From positions 62,001 through 126,000 of the forward strand of contig CAVWRJ010000011.1 of NCBI GenBank assembly GCA_963757335.1: 64,000 nucleotides of DNA, read 5' to 3'. The DNA comes from DASQPA01 sp963757335 (GTDB lineage: Bacteria; Acidobacteriota; Thermoanaerobaculia; Multivoradales; UBA5704). Positions 42,355-51,245 of this stretch are shown piece after piece (positions within the stretch are counted from its first letter, which is position 1; each line of letters opens with the position of its first letter). The notes beneath the pieces are model-generated. The model worked only from the letters and a program-made list of their open reading frames with translations. It was not told where the DNA came from and ran no database searches. The position numbers were made by a program, and so were the translations under genes.

Positions 42355-43098
42355 TCACCCCAACTGAAATTCCGCGATCACCGGCAGATGGTCGCTCGCC
42401 ACCCGTGAGACCTGCAGGCGGCAGGAGCGGACGCTCGCGAGCGCCAGCGGCCCGCGGTAGTAGATCCGGTCGAGGCCGCCCTGGGGCGAGAACGAGGGAT
42501 AGGTGCGCAGAGCCCCCGCCGAGCCCTTCTTGCGGTCGGTCGCGCAGCGGAAGCCGAAGACCTCGGTGAAGATGGGGCGCAGCAGCGAGCGCCAGTCGTT
42601 GAAATCGCCCCCTACGAGGAGCGGGACGTCCGGCCCGACGCGGCGGAACTCCGCCGAGTTGACGAGCAGGCCGATCTGCTTCTCGCGCTCACGCGCCGAG
42701 AGCCCGAGGTGGAGGTTGAAGGCCTCCAGGGTGCCGCCCTCGGGGAGTGCCAGGGTGGTGTGCTGGCAGCCACGCCGGATGAGACTGCCGATCGCCGAGG
42801 AGTCGATGGTGAGATCGATGTTGGTCTCGCGGAGGATGGGGAACCGCGAGAGGGTGGCGTTGCCGTAGCGCCCCTTCCTCAGGGTGACGTTGTGGCCCAC
42901 CGCGAAGTGGGGGTAGCCGAGGGTGCGGGCGAGCTCCCTGGCGAGGTCGAGCTCGCGCGAGCGCGGAGCCCCCTCGTCCACCTCCTGGAGGAGGACCACG
43001 TCAGCGCCGTAGTGGCCGAGGATGGTGGCGATCCGCTCCGGGCGGAAGCGGCGATCGACGCCGATCGCCCGGTGAATGTTGTAGGTGATGATTCGCAT
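42355..43098 (-). CDS. Endonuclease/exonuclease/phosphatase family protein
   Basis: A 247-aa protein of the EEP (DNase I-like) superfamily: RIITYNIHRAIGVDRR at the start, VLLQEVDEG with the metal-binding Glu, FNLHLG, LVGGDFNDWRS and VASDHLPVIAEF with the catalytic Asp-His at the end. It cleaves phosphodiesters or phosphoesters; the substrate is unknown. ATG 43098 chosen by homology; longer upstream codons are unsupported. Confidence 0.8.
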   Translation of the reverse strand: MRIITYNIHRAIGVDRRFRPERIATILGHYGADVVLLQEVDEGAPRSRELDLARELARTLGYPHFAVGHNVTLRKGRYGNATLSRFPILRETNIDLTIDSSAIGSLIRRGCQHTTLALPEGGTLEAFNLHLGLSAREREKQIGLLVNSAEFRRVGPDVPLLVGGDFNDWRSLLRPIFTEVFGFRCATDRKKGSAGALRTYPSFSPQGGLDRIYYRGPLALASVRSCRLQVSRVASDHLPVIAEFQLG

Positions 43099-43166
43099 GC
43101 GCACGCTTCGAGCCGATCTCCGTTCCTTCCTGGGGTGAGCTTTAGGAGGACTATAGTAGATGGAGC

Positions 43167-43274
43167 ATGTCTCCCGGCATCGAAAGCCTCCCCATCTACA
43201 CCCTCGGTCACTCGACCCGCACAACCCCTGGACCGTCGCCGCCCCGGGTTGCCACCGGGCCGGCGTTTCTCTAG
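43167..43274 (+). pseudogene. Remnant of a DUF488 gene, N-terminal codons only
   Basis: ATG 43167 starts SPGIESLPIYTLGHSTR, then stops matching and ends at TAG 43272-43274 (35 codons). The motif PIYTLGHSTR is the hallmark N-terminus of DUF488 proteins. The rest of such a gene (~110 residues) is absent. Most likely a deletion remnant upstream of the DinB gene. Confidence 0.4.
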
Positions 43275-43305
43275 CATCGGGGGCTCAACTGTATCGGAGG
43301 TGAGA

Positions 43306-43812
43306 ATGAGCGTCGCCCAGATGTTGCTCCCCGAGTTCGACAACGAGATGAAGACCACCCGCCGCGTCCTGGAGCGGGTTCCCGAGGATAAGTTGGACTG
43401 GCAGCCCCATACCAAGTCGATGACCCTGGGCCGCCTGGCGAGCCACCTGGCCGAGCTGGCGGGCTGGGGGGAGTACACCCTGGCCAACGACTCCCTGAAC
43501 CTCTCTCCTCCGGGCGGCCCCCCCTTTACGCCCTTCGATTCGCGGTCGCGCCAGGAGATTCTGGAAACCTTCGACGCCAACGTCCAGAAGACCCGCGCCG
43601 CCCTCGAACAGGCGACCGACGACGCCGCCTTCGCCAAGCCCTGGACGCTCGAGTTCGGGGAGCGCGTGATCTTCACCATGCCGCGCGCCGCCGTGCTCCG
43701 CGGCACGATGTTCAGCCACATCGTCCACCACCGCGGGCAGCTTTCCGTCTATCTGAGACTCAACGACGTGCCGGTGCCGTCGATCTACGGCCCCTCCGCC
43801 GACGAGCAGTAG
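43306..43812 (+). CDS. DinB-family metal-binding protein
   Basis: A 168-aa four-helix DinB/YfiT-like protein. KLDWQPHTKSMTLGRLASHL and WTLEFGERVIF are typical, with histidines H48 and HIVHHRGQL as the metal triad. CGGAGG lies 5 bp before the ATG at 43306. Many members are thiol transferases; the exact activity is unknown. Confidence 0.8.
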   Translation: MSVAQMLLPEFDNEMKTTRRVLERVPEDKLDWQPHTKSMTLGRLASHLAELAGWGEYTLANDSLNLSPPGGPPFTPFDSRSRQEILETFDANVQKTRAALEQATDDAAFAKPWTLEFGERVIFTMPRAAVLRGTMFSHIVHHRGQLSVYLRLNDVPVPSIYGPSADEQ

Positions 43813-43840
43813 GAGAAAAGAGCCCGGGCCGGCCTCGCCG

Positions 43841-44965
43841 CTACGCCTTCAGCACCTCGCGGCGCACGGCGAGGGCCGCCACCCGCTCGACGTCGACCGC
43901 CACCCCCATCCCGGGGCGGTCGAAGGGGACGGTCACGTACCCCTCGGCATCCATCGTCCACTCGGGATCGACGATGTCCCGCTCCCAGTAGCGCCGGCTG
44001 GGCGAGAGGTCGCCGGGGAGGGTGAAGTTGGGGAGTGAGGCGAGCGCCACGTTGTGCGCCCGGCCGACCCCGCTCTCGAGCATCCCCCCGCACCAGACCG
44101 GCAGGCCGTGCCGGGCGCAGACGTCGTGGACGGCCTTCGCCTGGCGGAAGCCGCCCACCCGGCCGGCCTTGATGTTGACGATCCGGCCGCTGCCGAGGGC
44201 GATGGCGTCCTCGGCGCGGTCGGCGCTGGTGATCGACTCGTCGAGGCAGATCGGGGTCTTGAGCGCCTTCTGGAGGGTGGCATGGCGGAGGAGGTCGTCC
44301 CAGGCGAGCGGCTGCTCGATCATCAGGAAGCCGAGCTCGTCCAACGCCTGGAGCTGCGGCAGGTCGGCCAGGGTGTAGGCGTTGTTGGCGTCGGCCATGA
44401 GCGGCGCGGCCGCCCCCAGCGCCTCGCGCACCGGCCGCACGTAGTCGAGATCGGCCCCCGGCTCGATCTTCATCTTGAGCTTGCGATAGCCCTCGGCAAG
44501 GCAGCGCCGCGCCTTCTCGACCAGCGCCTCCGGGCTCGCCTGGATGCCGATCGAGATCCCCACCGGGATGCGCCGCTGGGTGCCGCCCAAAAGAGACGCC
44601 AGGGAGACGCCGCGGAGACGCGCCGCAAGCTCCCAGGCGCCCATCTCGAGCGCCGCCTTGGCCATGTTGTGACCGCGGAAGTTGACGTCCAGATGGGGCT
44701 GGATCTCTTCCGGGCCGTCGAAGCGGCGGCCGAGGACCCGCGGGGCGACCCACTCGCGGAGAGCGAGCCAGGCGGTGTCGGTCGTCTCCGAGCTGTAGTT
44801 GGGGCCCTCGCCGGCCACGCATTCGCCCCACCCCTCCGCCCCCTCGGCCGAGAAGAGATGAAGGAGCAGAATGCGCCGGGTCGTCACCACCCCCGAGGAG
44901 ATGCGGAACGGCTCGACCAGGGGGAGGGAGATCTCGGTAAGCTCGATGCGGTCGATTCTCAGCAT
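43841..44965 (-). CDS. menC: MenC-like enolase-superfamily enzyme (o-succinylbenzoate synthase / N-acylamino acid racemase)
   Basis: A 374-aa protein. N-terminal capping domain (LPLVEPFRISSGVVTTRRIL, GWGECVAGEGPNYSSETTDT), then the barrel: KLKMKIEPG with the first catalytic lysine, ADANNAYTL with the metal Asp, EQPLAWDD, CLDESI and KAGRVGGFRQAK with the second catalytic lysine. In this subgroup members make o-succinylbenzoate for menaquinone or racemise N-acylamino acids. No other men genes are nearby, so both remain possible. ATG 44965 has GAGGAG close upstream. Confidence 0.8.
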   Translation of the reverse strand: MLRIDRIELTEISLPLVEPFRISSGVVTTRRILLLHLFSAEGAEGWGECVAGEGPNYSSETTDTAWLALREWVAPRVLGRRFDGPEEIQPHLDVNFRGHNMAKAALEMGAWELAARLRGVSLASLLGGTQRRIPVGISIGIQASPEALVEKARRCLAEGYRKLKMKIEPGADLDYVRPVREALGAAAPLMADANNAYTLADLPQLQALDELGFLMIEQPLAWDDLLRHATLQKALKTPICLDESITSADRAEDAIALGSGRIVNIKAGRVGGFRQAKAVHDVCARHGLPVWCGGMLESGVGRAHNVALASLPNFTLPGDLSPSRRYWERDIVDPEWTMDAEGYVTVPFDRPGMGVAVDVERVAALAVRREVLKA

Positions 44966-44972
44966 GGTCTCC

Positions 44973-45817
44973 TCAAGACTCATCCGGCGTCTTCGCCGCC
45001 ATGACCCCGTAGAAACACCGGCCGGTCTCCCGGTCGCGGTAGAACGCCGTCACTTTGTAGCCGGCGCCCAGGTAGTGCTCGAAGGCCCGGCGGGTGAGGG
45101 CGCGCCAGGCGGCCGCTTCGTCGGGGTGCTCCGCCTTCACCTCTTGAATGCTCGCCGGCACCTCGATCCGTACCCGCTCTGCCTCGGGGAGGGGGTCGGC
45201 GACGCTCTGGAGCCCCACGACCCCCCTCCCCCCACGATCGGCGCCGTCGCGAAGCCCTCCCCACCCCCACCGAGCTCCCCGGCGAGCGCCCGGCGCACCC
45301 GTTCGCCACCGATCCGCCAGTCGACGATGAAGCGGTCGGTGCCGATCCCCTCCGCGAGCTCGCTCCCCATCTCTCCGGCGTACATGTCCTCCACGTACTC
45401 GGCGACCTTCGCCCCGAGGCGGTTGAGGTTCAAATGAGCGTTCCGCGCCTCCAGGGGGTCGTAGGTCCAGAGCACCGACTCGATCCCCAGGGGGAGCAGC
45501 AGGTCGCGCTGGAAGCGCTTGAGACGGGCGCCGATGCCGAGGTCCCGCGCGCCGGGCGCCACCGCCAGCATGTGCGACCAGTGGGCGAGACGGCCGCCGC
45601 GCACCCCGGTGAGGCCGAAAACGAAGCCGAGGAGCCGCCCTTCCGGATCGAAGGCCCCGGCCGCCACCCCCCCCACCTTCTGGCAGATCTTGAGGATGCT
45701 CCCCGGCACCGCCTCGGCGAAGCCCTGCCCCCAGGTGGCGCGCTGGAGCTCGACGCAGGCGGCGTAGTCCGCCGTCGAGCTGAGCGGGCGCAGCTCGACG
45801 GCCGGCAGGGACCCCAC
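44973..45817 (-). pseudogene. GNAT-family protein, frameshifted in a G run
   Basis: From GTG 45817 the frame reads LRPLSSTADYAACVELQRAT, RLLGFVFGLTGVRGGRLAHW, SHMLAVAPGARDLGIGARLK and LWTYDPLEARNAHLNLNRLG, an acetyltransferase fold with the acetyl-CoA loop GIGARLK. At about 45221-45236 the run of G is one base short, and the rest (LQSVADPLPEAERVRIEVPA to the end at 44973) is in the other frame. Adding one G joins them into ~281 aa. Probably a sequencing artefact. It lies between the DinB-like gene and menC, which start and stop within a few bases of it. Confidence 0.7.
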
Positions 45818-45819
45818 GC

Positions 45820-46413
45820 CTAGCGGCCTGCCTGGCCCTGGCTCCACGGCGGCACGACGCCGTTCGAGCGGGCGTAGGCGATCGACTGCCCGAGGTGCTC
45901 GTGCATATGGTTGGCGATGACGAACATCGCCTCCCGCACCGTCCCCTCGTGGCCGAAGATCTTGATCGTCCGGTCGAGGTCGGAGTCGGGCGTCGAGTCG
46001 ACCACCCGGCGGATGTGGGCGAACGACTGCTGCAGGGCCTCGGCCACTTTGGCCTTGTCGCCCCCCTGCTTCTCCAGATTGGGCACGTCGATGTCCGCCG
46101 GCGGCTTGACGCCCCAGAGCGTCGGCAGGAAGAAGTTGGCGCTCGCGAGATGCATGTAGACCTCCCCCACCGAGCGCACGCCCGGGGCCGGGCGCCAGGA
46201 GTACTTGTCGGCGGGCACCGCCGCGGCCAGGCTCAGGACCTTCTTCTGCACGTCGTCCAGCTGGTGGAGGAACTCGGCGCGGAAGCCGGTCTGCACCTGC
46301 GGCTTCTGGACCGGCGTGACGCTCTTCTGTTGCGGCGTCTGCGCGATAGCCGCGGCGGCGCAGAGGAGAGCGGCGGCGACGGTGGCGAGGGCGGTCTGCG
46401 ACTTTATCCTCAT
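45820..46413 (-). CDS. Secreted DinB-family protein
   Basis: A 197-aa protein with a signal peptide (TALATVAAALLCAAAAIAQ) and a DinB four-helix body: KYSWRPAPGVRSVGEVYMHL, then IANHMHEHLGQSIAYARSNG with metal-type histidines. ATG 46413 has GGAGG upstream. It ends 2 bp before the GNAT gene's GTG, so these two and menC form an operon. Role unknown. Confidence 0.75.
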   Translation of the reverse strand: MRIKSQTALATVAAALLCAAAAIAQTPQQKSVTPVQKPQVQTGFRAEFLHQLDDVQKKVLSLAAAVPADKYSWRPAPGVRSVGEVYMHLASANFFLPTLWGVKPPADIDVPNLEKQGGDKAKVAEALQQSFAHIRRVVDSTPDSDLDRTIKIFGHEGTVREAMFVIANHMHEHLGQSIAYARSNGVVPPWSQGQAGR

Positions 46414-46603
46414 GACGGATTCCTCCAATGGGTAGCGATCGGCTGCGGATTCTAGCAGCCCTGGCGGTACTGGGTTCGTTTAAATCCGAGGACGGACGAC
46501 TGGCTGCGCGGAGCGCCCGAAGGAGACCGCCCGCAGGTTCAAACGGGCCCAGGACCGCCCGGCCGTCCTGAGCGCCGCCGCACACCTGTACTAGAATCAG
46601 GAG

Positions 46604-47893
46604 GTGCATCTGACCCTGGCCCTCCTGGCGAGCCTCGGCGCCGCTGGGCTGCTGATCGCCCTCGTCCTGACGCTCGGCCGCGCCGCCTTTCTCGTCCGCC
46701 AGCTCACCTTCCCGCTCTACGTCGCGGCGGCGGCGGCCGGCGTCTACGTCTTCACCCTCTTCCCAGCGGGGCGGAGCCCGGAGGCCGGGCGCGCCCTCGC
46801 CTGGATGCTCCTCTTCCTCGCCGCGGCGGTCGTCCTCCGCCTCCTCGGTCTGTTCGTCTTCGACGTCCACCTGCAGAGCCGCAAGGGGGTGCGCCTGCCG
46901 CCGCTCCTGCCGGCGGTGTCGATGCTCGTCGTCTACCTGCTGGCGGCCCTCATCACCCTGCGGGTGAGCTTCCCGCAGCTCGACATCGCGCCGCTCCTGG
47001 CGACCAGCGCGGTCACCTCGCTCGTTCTCGGCCTCGCCCTCCAGCCGATCCTCGGCAACTTCTTCGCCGGCATCGTCATCACCCTCGAAAAGCCGTTCCG
47101 CTTGAACGACTGGATCAAGGTCGGCGACCACGAGGGGCGGGTGGTGGCGATCAACTGGCGGACCACCCACCTGCGGACGCGCGACAACGACAACATCGTC
47201 ATCCCCAACGGCAGGATCGCCGACGACCGGGTCCTCAACTACTACTATCCGCACCCCATGCACCTGGAGAAGGTGCGGGTGGGGATCTCCTACGACACGC
47301 CGCCCTACCGCGCCCGGCGGGCCCTCCTCGAATGTCCCCCGGGGATCGCCGGCGTCCTCGACAAGCCGACCCCCGAGGTCTACGTCGCGAGCTTCGACGA
47401 CAGCGCCGTCCTCTACGAACTGCGGGTCTGGATCGAGGACGTCGCCCAGTCCAACCGGATCGCGAGCGACCTCCGGGCGCGGATCTGGGAGGAGCTGACC
47501 CGGGCGGGGATCGCCATCCCCTACCCCACCCGCACCGTGAAGCTCGCCCGCCGCGAGCGGCCGGTCCAGCAGGAGCTCCCGAGCGGCGCGCCGCGGCCGG
47601 CCCGGCTCTACGTCGCCGAGGGGGCCGAGCGCGGCCGTACGGTCGAGCTCGACGGCCAAGCGATAATCGTCGGCCGCTCCCGCTCCTCCCACCTCGCCCT
47701 CGCCGACGCCAATGCCAGCAAGGAGCACCTGCGCATCGAATGGACCCCGGAAGGCTACGTCCTGACCGACCTCGGCAGCAGCTTCGGGACCCGGGTCAAC
47801 GGCCAGGCGGCGAGCCGGGTGGTTCTCCACCCCCTCGACCGGATCGCCATCGGCGATACCCTGCTCATCTTCGAAAGTGAAACCCATGCCTGA
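46604..47893 (+). CDS. MscS-type channel fused to an FHA domain
   Basis: A 429-aa protein. Four hydrophobic helices in the first ~130 residues. The MscS pore and beta domain follow: VLGLALQPILGNFFAGIVIT, PFRLNDWIKVGDHEGRVVAI and DNDNIVIPNGRIADD. The C-terminal ~85 residues are an FHA domain: IIVGRSRSSHLALADANASK and LGSSFGTRVNG. The FHA could bind a phosphorylated partner to gate or recruit the channel. The GTG start at 46604 overlaps its ribosome-binding region and is uncertain. It overlaps the pseudokinase gene by 8 bp. Confidence 0.8.
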   Translation: MHLTLALLASLGAAGLLIALVLTLGRAAFLVRQLTFPLYVAAAAAGVYVFTLFPAGRSPEAGRALAWMLLFLAAAVVLRLLGLFVFDVHLQSRKGVRLPPLLPAVSMLVVYLLAALITLRVSFPQLDIAPLLATSAVTSLVLGLALQPILGNFFAGIVITLEKPFRLNDWIKVGDHEGRVVAINWRTTHLRTRDNDNIVIPNGRIADDRVLNYYYPHPMHLEKVRVGISYDTPPYRARRALLECPPGIAGVLDKPTPEVYVASFDDSAVLYELRVWIEDVAQSNRIASDLRARIWEELTRAGIAIPYPTRTVKLARRERPVQQELPSGAPRPARLYVAEGAERGRTVELDGQAIIVGRSRSSHLALADANASKEHLRIEWTPEGYVLTDLGSSFGTRVNGQAASRVVLHPLDRIAIGDTLLIFESETHA

Positions 47894-48857
47894 CGAGACC
47901 TTCCCTGCCACCCTCGGTCCCTACCGCCTCGGCGGCCTCGCCGGCCGCGAGGGTCGCCGCCACTCCGCGACCGCCTATCAGGCGACCGCCCCGGACGGCC
48001 GGGCGGTGGTGGTCGAGGTGATGTCGCGCGCGCTCGCCGCCGACCCGGCGGCGGTCGAGCGCTTCAACCGCGAGGTCGAGAAGCTCGCCGCCATCGAGCA
48101 CCCCAACCTCCTCCGGGTCTTTTCGAGCAGCGAGGACGCCGGCCGGGTCTACCTGGTGCGCGAGGCCTGGGACTGCCCGGCGCTCGGCGACCTCCTCCGC
48201 GAGCGGCGCCCCACGGTCCCGGAGTCGCTCGCGGCGTTCAAGGGGATCTTGAAAGGCTTGGGCCAGCTCCATCAACGGGGGATCGTGCACCGCGACTTGA
48301 ACCCCACGACCGTCTTCGTCTCCCACGACCTCTCCCAGGTCAAGCTCGCCGGCTACGGCCTCGGCAAGGCCGACGCCTTGAGTGGGACGACGGGGACCCT
48401 CTCGACCGGCGAGGTGAGCCTCGCCAACATCTACTATCTGGCGCCGGAGCAGGCCGAGGGGAAGCCCTCCGACGCCCGCTCGGACCTCTACTCGGCCGGG
48501 GTCCTCTTCCATCAGCTCTTGACCGGCCGCGCCCCGAGCGCCAAGTTCGGCCTGCCGAGCCAGCTCAACCCGGAGCTGCCGCCCGAGGTCGACAGCCTCG
48601 TCCTGAAGTGTCTGGCCCGCCGGCCGGAGGACCGCTACTCGAACGTCCCCCACCTCCTGGGCGACCTCCTCCAGCTGGAGGAGACCCTCCGCCTGCGCCT
48701 CCTCTCCCAGATCCAGGGGATCTCCCGCTCGACCTCCCGCCTGCTCGGCCAGGAGGAGGGGGGAACGACGAAAAAGAACCCCGCCCTCCTCTGGGTGGGG
48801 ATCGGGGTGGTCGTCGTCCTCGTGGCGGCGGTGGCGTTCTTCCTGCTTCACCACTGA
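47886..48857 (+). CDS. Membrane-anchored pseudokinase
   Basis: A 323-aa protein with a Ser/Thr kinase fold. The ATP-binding lysine is replaced (VVVEVMS, E44 in the VAIK position) and no glycine loop is visible. HRDLNPTTV (135-143) keeps HRD but lacks the following Lys and Asn. DFG is replaced by GYG (156-158). APEQ and SDLYSAGVLFHQLLTG are typical of kinase C-lobes. A C-terminal hydrophobic helix (~300-320) anchors it. It is probably catalytically dead and works by binding. Its start lies inside the end of the MscS-FHA gene, so the two are co-translated. Confidence 0.75.
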   Translation: MPDETFPATLGPYRLGGLAGREGRRHSATAYQATAPDGRAVVVEVMSRALAADPAAVERFNREVEKLAAIEHPNLLRVFSSSEDAGRVYLVREAWDCPALGDLLRERRPTVPESLAAFKGILKGLGQLHQRGIVHRDLNPTTVFVSHDLSQVKLAGYGLGKADALSGTTGTLSTGEVSLANIYYLAPEQAEGKPSDARSDLYSAGVLFHQLLTGRAPSAKFGLPSQLNPELPPEVDSLVLKCLARRPEDRYSNVPHLLGDLLQLEETLRLRLLSQIQGISRSTSRLLGQEEGGTTKKNPALLWVGIGVVVVLVAAVAFFLLHH

Positions 48858-48970
48858 GGGCCTGCAAGACGCATATCCATGGGTTGCTATTCCTCTATCT
48901 TCGCGGTAAGGTCAGATTTCGCTCGGCCCGCCTCGGCGGGCTACCCACTGACTGAGAAAAGGAGTTCACC

Positions 48971-49237
48971 ATGGAGCGAGCCAATATCGCCTCAAACCGC
49001 ACCTCGAAGTTCCGCCTTGCCATCGCCTTGACCGGAGTCCTCGGGGCCGGCAGTCTCGCGTTCGCCGCTACCGCCCCAGCCGCGACCCCGGCCGCCAGGT
49101 GCGTCCCCAACCCGAACCCCATCTGCTACCAGATCTACAAGCCGGTGATCTGCAGCAACGGCAAGGTGTACACCAACCAGTGCTACGCCGACGCGGATTG
49201 CGCGAAGAACTGCGTGCCCTACACTCCCCCGGCGTAG
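48971..49237 (+). CDS. Secreted Kazal-like peptide, 88 aa
   Basis: Signal peptide at about residues 1-33 (LTGVLGAGSLAFAATAPA). The mature part has six cysteines in the Kazal protease-inhibitor pattern: CVPNPNPICYQIYKPVICSN then GKVYTNQCYADADCAKNC. It may inhibit serine proteases, or only share the fold. AAGGAG precedes the ATG. A strong hairpin follows at 49255-49281. Confidence 0.75.
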   Translation: MERANIASNRTSKFRLAIALTGVLGAGSLAFAATAPAATPAARCVPNPNPICYQIYKPVICSNGKVYTNQCYADADCAKNCVPYTPPA

Positions 49238-49254
49238 CGTCGTAGCTCGATTGT

Positions 49255-49281
49255 CCGGGACCCCGGGAGCCGGGGTCCCGG
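49255..49281 (+). terminator. Terminator-like hairpin
   Basis: CCGGGACCCC (49255-49264) and GGGGTCCCGG (49272-49281), a perfect 10-bp stem. No T run follows, but it lies just after the Kazal-like gene. Confidence 0.5.
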
Positions 49282-49312
49282 CCTTCCCCCACCTTCGGCT
49301 AGACTACCCCGC

Positions 49313-50134
49313 ATGGCAGACCTCAAAGGCAAGACCCTGTTCATCACCGGCGGCAGCCGCGGCATCGGCCTCGCGATCGCGCTCCGCGCCGCTGCCGACG
49401 GCGCCAACGTCGCCATCGCCGCCAAGACCGCCGAGCCCAATCCGAAGCTCCCGGGGACGATCCACACCGCCGCCCGGGAGGTCGAGGCGGCGGGCGGCAG
49501 GGCCCTGCCACTCCAGATCGACATCCGCGACGAGGAGCAGGTGCGGGCCGGGATCGAGAAGACGGTCGAGACCTTCGGCGGGCTCGACATCCTGGTCAAC
49601 AACGCGAGCGCCATCTTCCTCGCCGGGACGCTCGAAACCCCCATGAAGCGCTTCGACCTCATGTGGTCGGTCAACGGGCGCGGCACCTTCGCCTGCTCGC
49701 AGGCCGCGATCCCCCACTTGAAGCGCTCGGCCAACCCCCACATCCTCAGCCTCTCGCCGCCGCTCAACCTGAACCCCAAGTGGTTCGCCAACCACTGCGC
49801 CTACACCATGGCGAAGTACGGCATGAGCCTCGCCGTCCTCGGAATGGCGGCGGAGTGGAAGGACGACGGCATCGCCGTCAACGCCCTCTGGCCGCGCACC
49901 GCCATCGCCACCGCCGCCCTCGCCATGCTGGGGGGGATGGTCAAGCCCGAGAACTGCCGGAAGCCCGAGATCGTCGCCGACGCCGCGCACGTCGTCCTCA
50001 CCCGGGACAGCCGCTGCTGCACGGGGAACTTCTACATCGACGACGAGGTGCTGGCGTCGGCGGGGGTCAAAGATCTCGATCGCTACGCCGTCCAGCCGGG
50101 AACCCCGCTCTTCAACGACTTCTTCGTCGACTAG
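49313..50134 (+). CDS. SDR of the HSDL2 type
   Basis: A 273-aa SDR: TGGSRGIGLAIALRAAADGA, NNASAIFLAGT, LSLSPPLNLNPKWF and YTMAKYGMS as the catalytic Tyr-Lys. The N-terminus with AAKTAEPNPKLPGTIHTA is typical of hydroxysteroid-dehydrogenase-like protein 2 enzymes, which act on fatty-acyl or related substrates. Single gene between the Kazal peptide and the pilin gene. Confidence 0.8.
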   Translation: MADLKGKTLFITGGSRGIGLAIALRAAADGANVAIAAKTAEPNPKLPGTIHTAAREVEAAGGRALPLQIDIRDEEQVRAGIEKTVETFGGLDILVNNASAIFLAGTLETPMKRFDLMWSVNGRGTFACSQAAIPHLKRSANPHILSLSPPLNLNPKWFANHCAYTMAKYGMSLAVLGMAAEWKDDGIAVNALWPRTAIATAALAMLGGMVKPENCRKPEIVADAAHVVLTRDSRCCTGNFYIDDEVLASAGVKDLDRYAVQPGTPLFNDFFVD

Positions 50135-50276
50135 CGCTGACCGGCGCTTCTGGGGGGGGAGGAGCTTCCCCGGGAAGCCATAAAGATGTCGTAAAGACTC
50201 GCATAGCTCTATATCAATACGCACCCGATCGGAGCTACAGTAGGTTCCAGCCAATCCGCCGTAGTACTTAAGGATG

Positions 50277-50300
50277 CCCGCGGGAGATCCCGTGGGATTT
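50277..50300 (+). promoter_or_regulatory. Leader hairpin before the pilin gene
   Basis: CCCGCGGG (50277-50284), loop AGAT, CCCGTGGG (50289-50296), then ATTTT, with one G-U pair. It is directly before GGAGGGAG and the ATG at 50315, so it could be an attenuator or stabilise the transcript. Confidence 0.35.
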
Positions 50301-50314
50301 TGGAGGGAGAACCT

Positions 50315-50845
50315 ATGTGGACCCGGGTGAGGGACCGCCAGCGGGGTTTCACCTTGATCGAGCTGCTGATCGTCGTCGCCATCATCGGGATCATCGCCGC
50401 CCTGCTCATTCCGAACTTCCTGGACGCGCTCCAGAAGGCGAAGCAGAAGCGGACGGTGGCCGACATGCGAAACGCCGGTACCGCCATGTTCTCCTGGCTG
50501 ACCGACCAGGTCGGCGCCGCCGCCGCGGGCGCCGCCGCCACCACGGTCGACCTGACGAGCTACGGCACGGTGACGGACGGCAGCAACCTGCTCTCGGTCC
50601 TCGTCCCGCAGTATCTCCAGGCGGTGCCCGAGGTGGACGGCTGGAAGACCAACTACGACTACTACATGAAGACCGCCACCCCGCTCGATCCGCAGGTCAT
50701 GGCCATCCACAGCTACGGCCGCGACAAGAAAAAGCAGCTGACGACCGCGATCAACGTCACCTCCTTCGATCCCACCGACTACGACCAGGACATCCTCTGG
50801 GCCGACGGCTTCTTCGTCCGCTGGCCGCAGAAGGTCACCCCCTGA
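50315..50845 (+). CDS. Type IV pilin-like protein (type II pseudopilin)
   Basis: A 176-aa protein. RQRGFTLIELLIVVAIIGII is the class III signal with the G-F cleavage site and conserved Glu5 of the mature protein. The C-terminal body is short and polar (YDYYMKTATPLDPQVMAIHS). A prepilin peptidase elsewhere would process it. GGAGGGAG precedes ATG 50315. It could be a GspG-like pseudopilin or a minor pilin. Confidence 0.8.
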   Translation: MWTRVRDRQRGFTLIELLIVVAIIGIIAALLIPNFLDALQKAKQKRTVADMRNAGTAMFSWLTDQVGAAAAGAAATTVDLTSYGTVTDGSNLLSVLVPQYLQAVPEVDGWKTNYDYYMKTATPLDPQVMAIHSYGRDKKKQLTTAINVTSFDPTDYDQDILWADGFFVRWPQKVTP

Positions 50846-50846
50846 T

Positions 50847-51089
50847 TTAAGGCCTGAACGCCGCGACAGACAGGGCGCCCCGCGACGCCTCGACAGGCAC
50901 CTCCACAGACGCTGGCCTCGGCCGCGCTCCGTCCAGCTTCACCAGCTGGGTGGGCGGCCGCAGGCCCGCGGGCGAGACATGCCCCGGGACCACGAAGTGC
51001 CAGAGCCCGGCCACGACCAACGCCAGGATCAGAGTCCCGCAGCCGAACGGGATTCCACAGCAGCAACCACGTACCTGGACGTTCGACAT
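50847..51089 (-). CDS. Small membrane protein, 80 aa
   Basis: One hydrophobic helix at about residues 18-36 (GTLILALVVAGLWHFVVPG) after a cysteine-rich N-terminus (VRGCCCGIPFGCG). No known family that I can name. It converges on the pilin gene. Moderate confidence because the GC-rich frame could be open by chance. Confidence 0.45.
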   Translation of the reverse strand: MSNVQVRGCCCGIPFGCGTLILALVVAGLWHFVVPGHVSPAGLRPPTQLVKLDGARPRPASVEVPVEASRGALSVAAFRP

Positions 51090-51172
51090 GGCGGGAGAGC
51101 TCCTTCCTCAAAGAGGCCGTACCGCTACGGCCGCCGAGATCCGATGCAAGAGCAGCTCCACGCCCCCCCCGA

Positions 51173-51245
51173 TGTCGACGATGTCGGACTCTGTCGGACG
51201 ATGTCGGGAGGTGTCGAACGGTGTCGGTTTATGTCGATTATGTCG
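51173..51245. repeat. Eight TGTCG motifs phased at 9-10 bp
   Basis: TGTCG starts at 51173, 51182, 51192, 51202, 51212, 51222, 51232 and 51241; a degenerate TGCCG follows at 51251. The spacing equals one turn of B-DNA, so all motifs face the same side. It lies about 150 bp upstream of the cytochrome-like gene at 51399, where it could act as an iteron-like regulator site. Confidence 0.7.

Noticed and set aside
45137..47911. 924-aa minus-strand open frame
   Set aside because: Only its last ~200 codons (the GNAT part) are real. The rest is antisense to the DinB and MscS genes.
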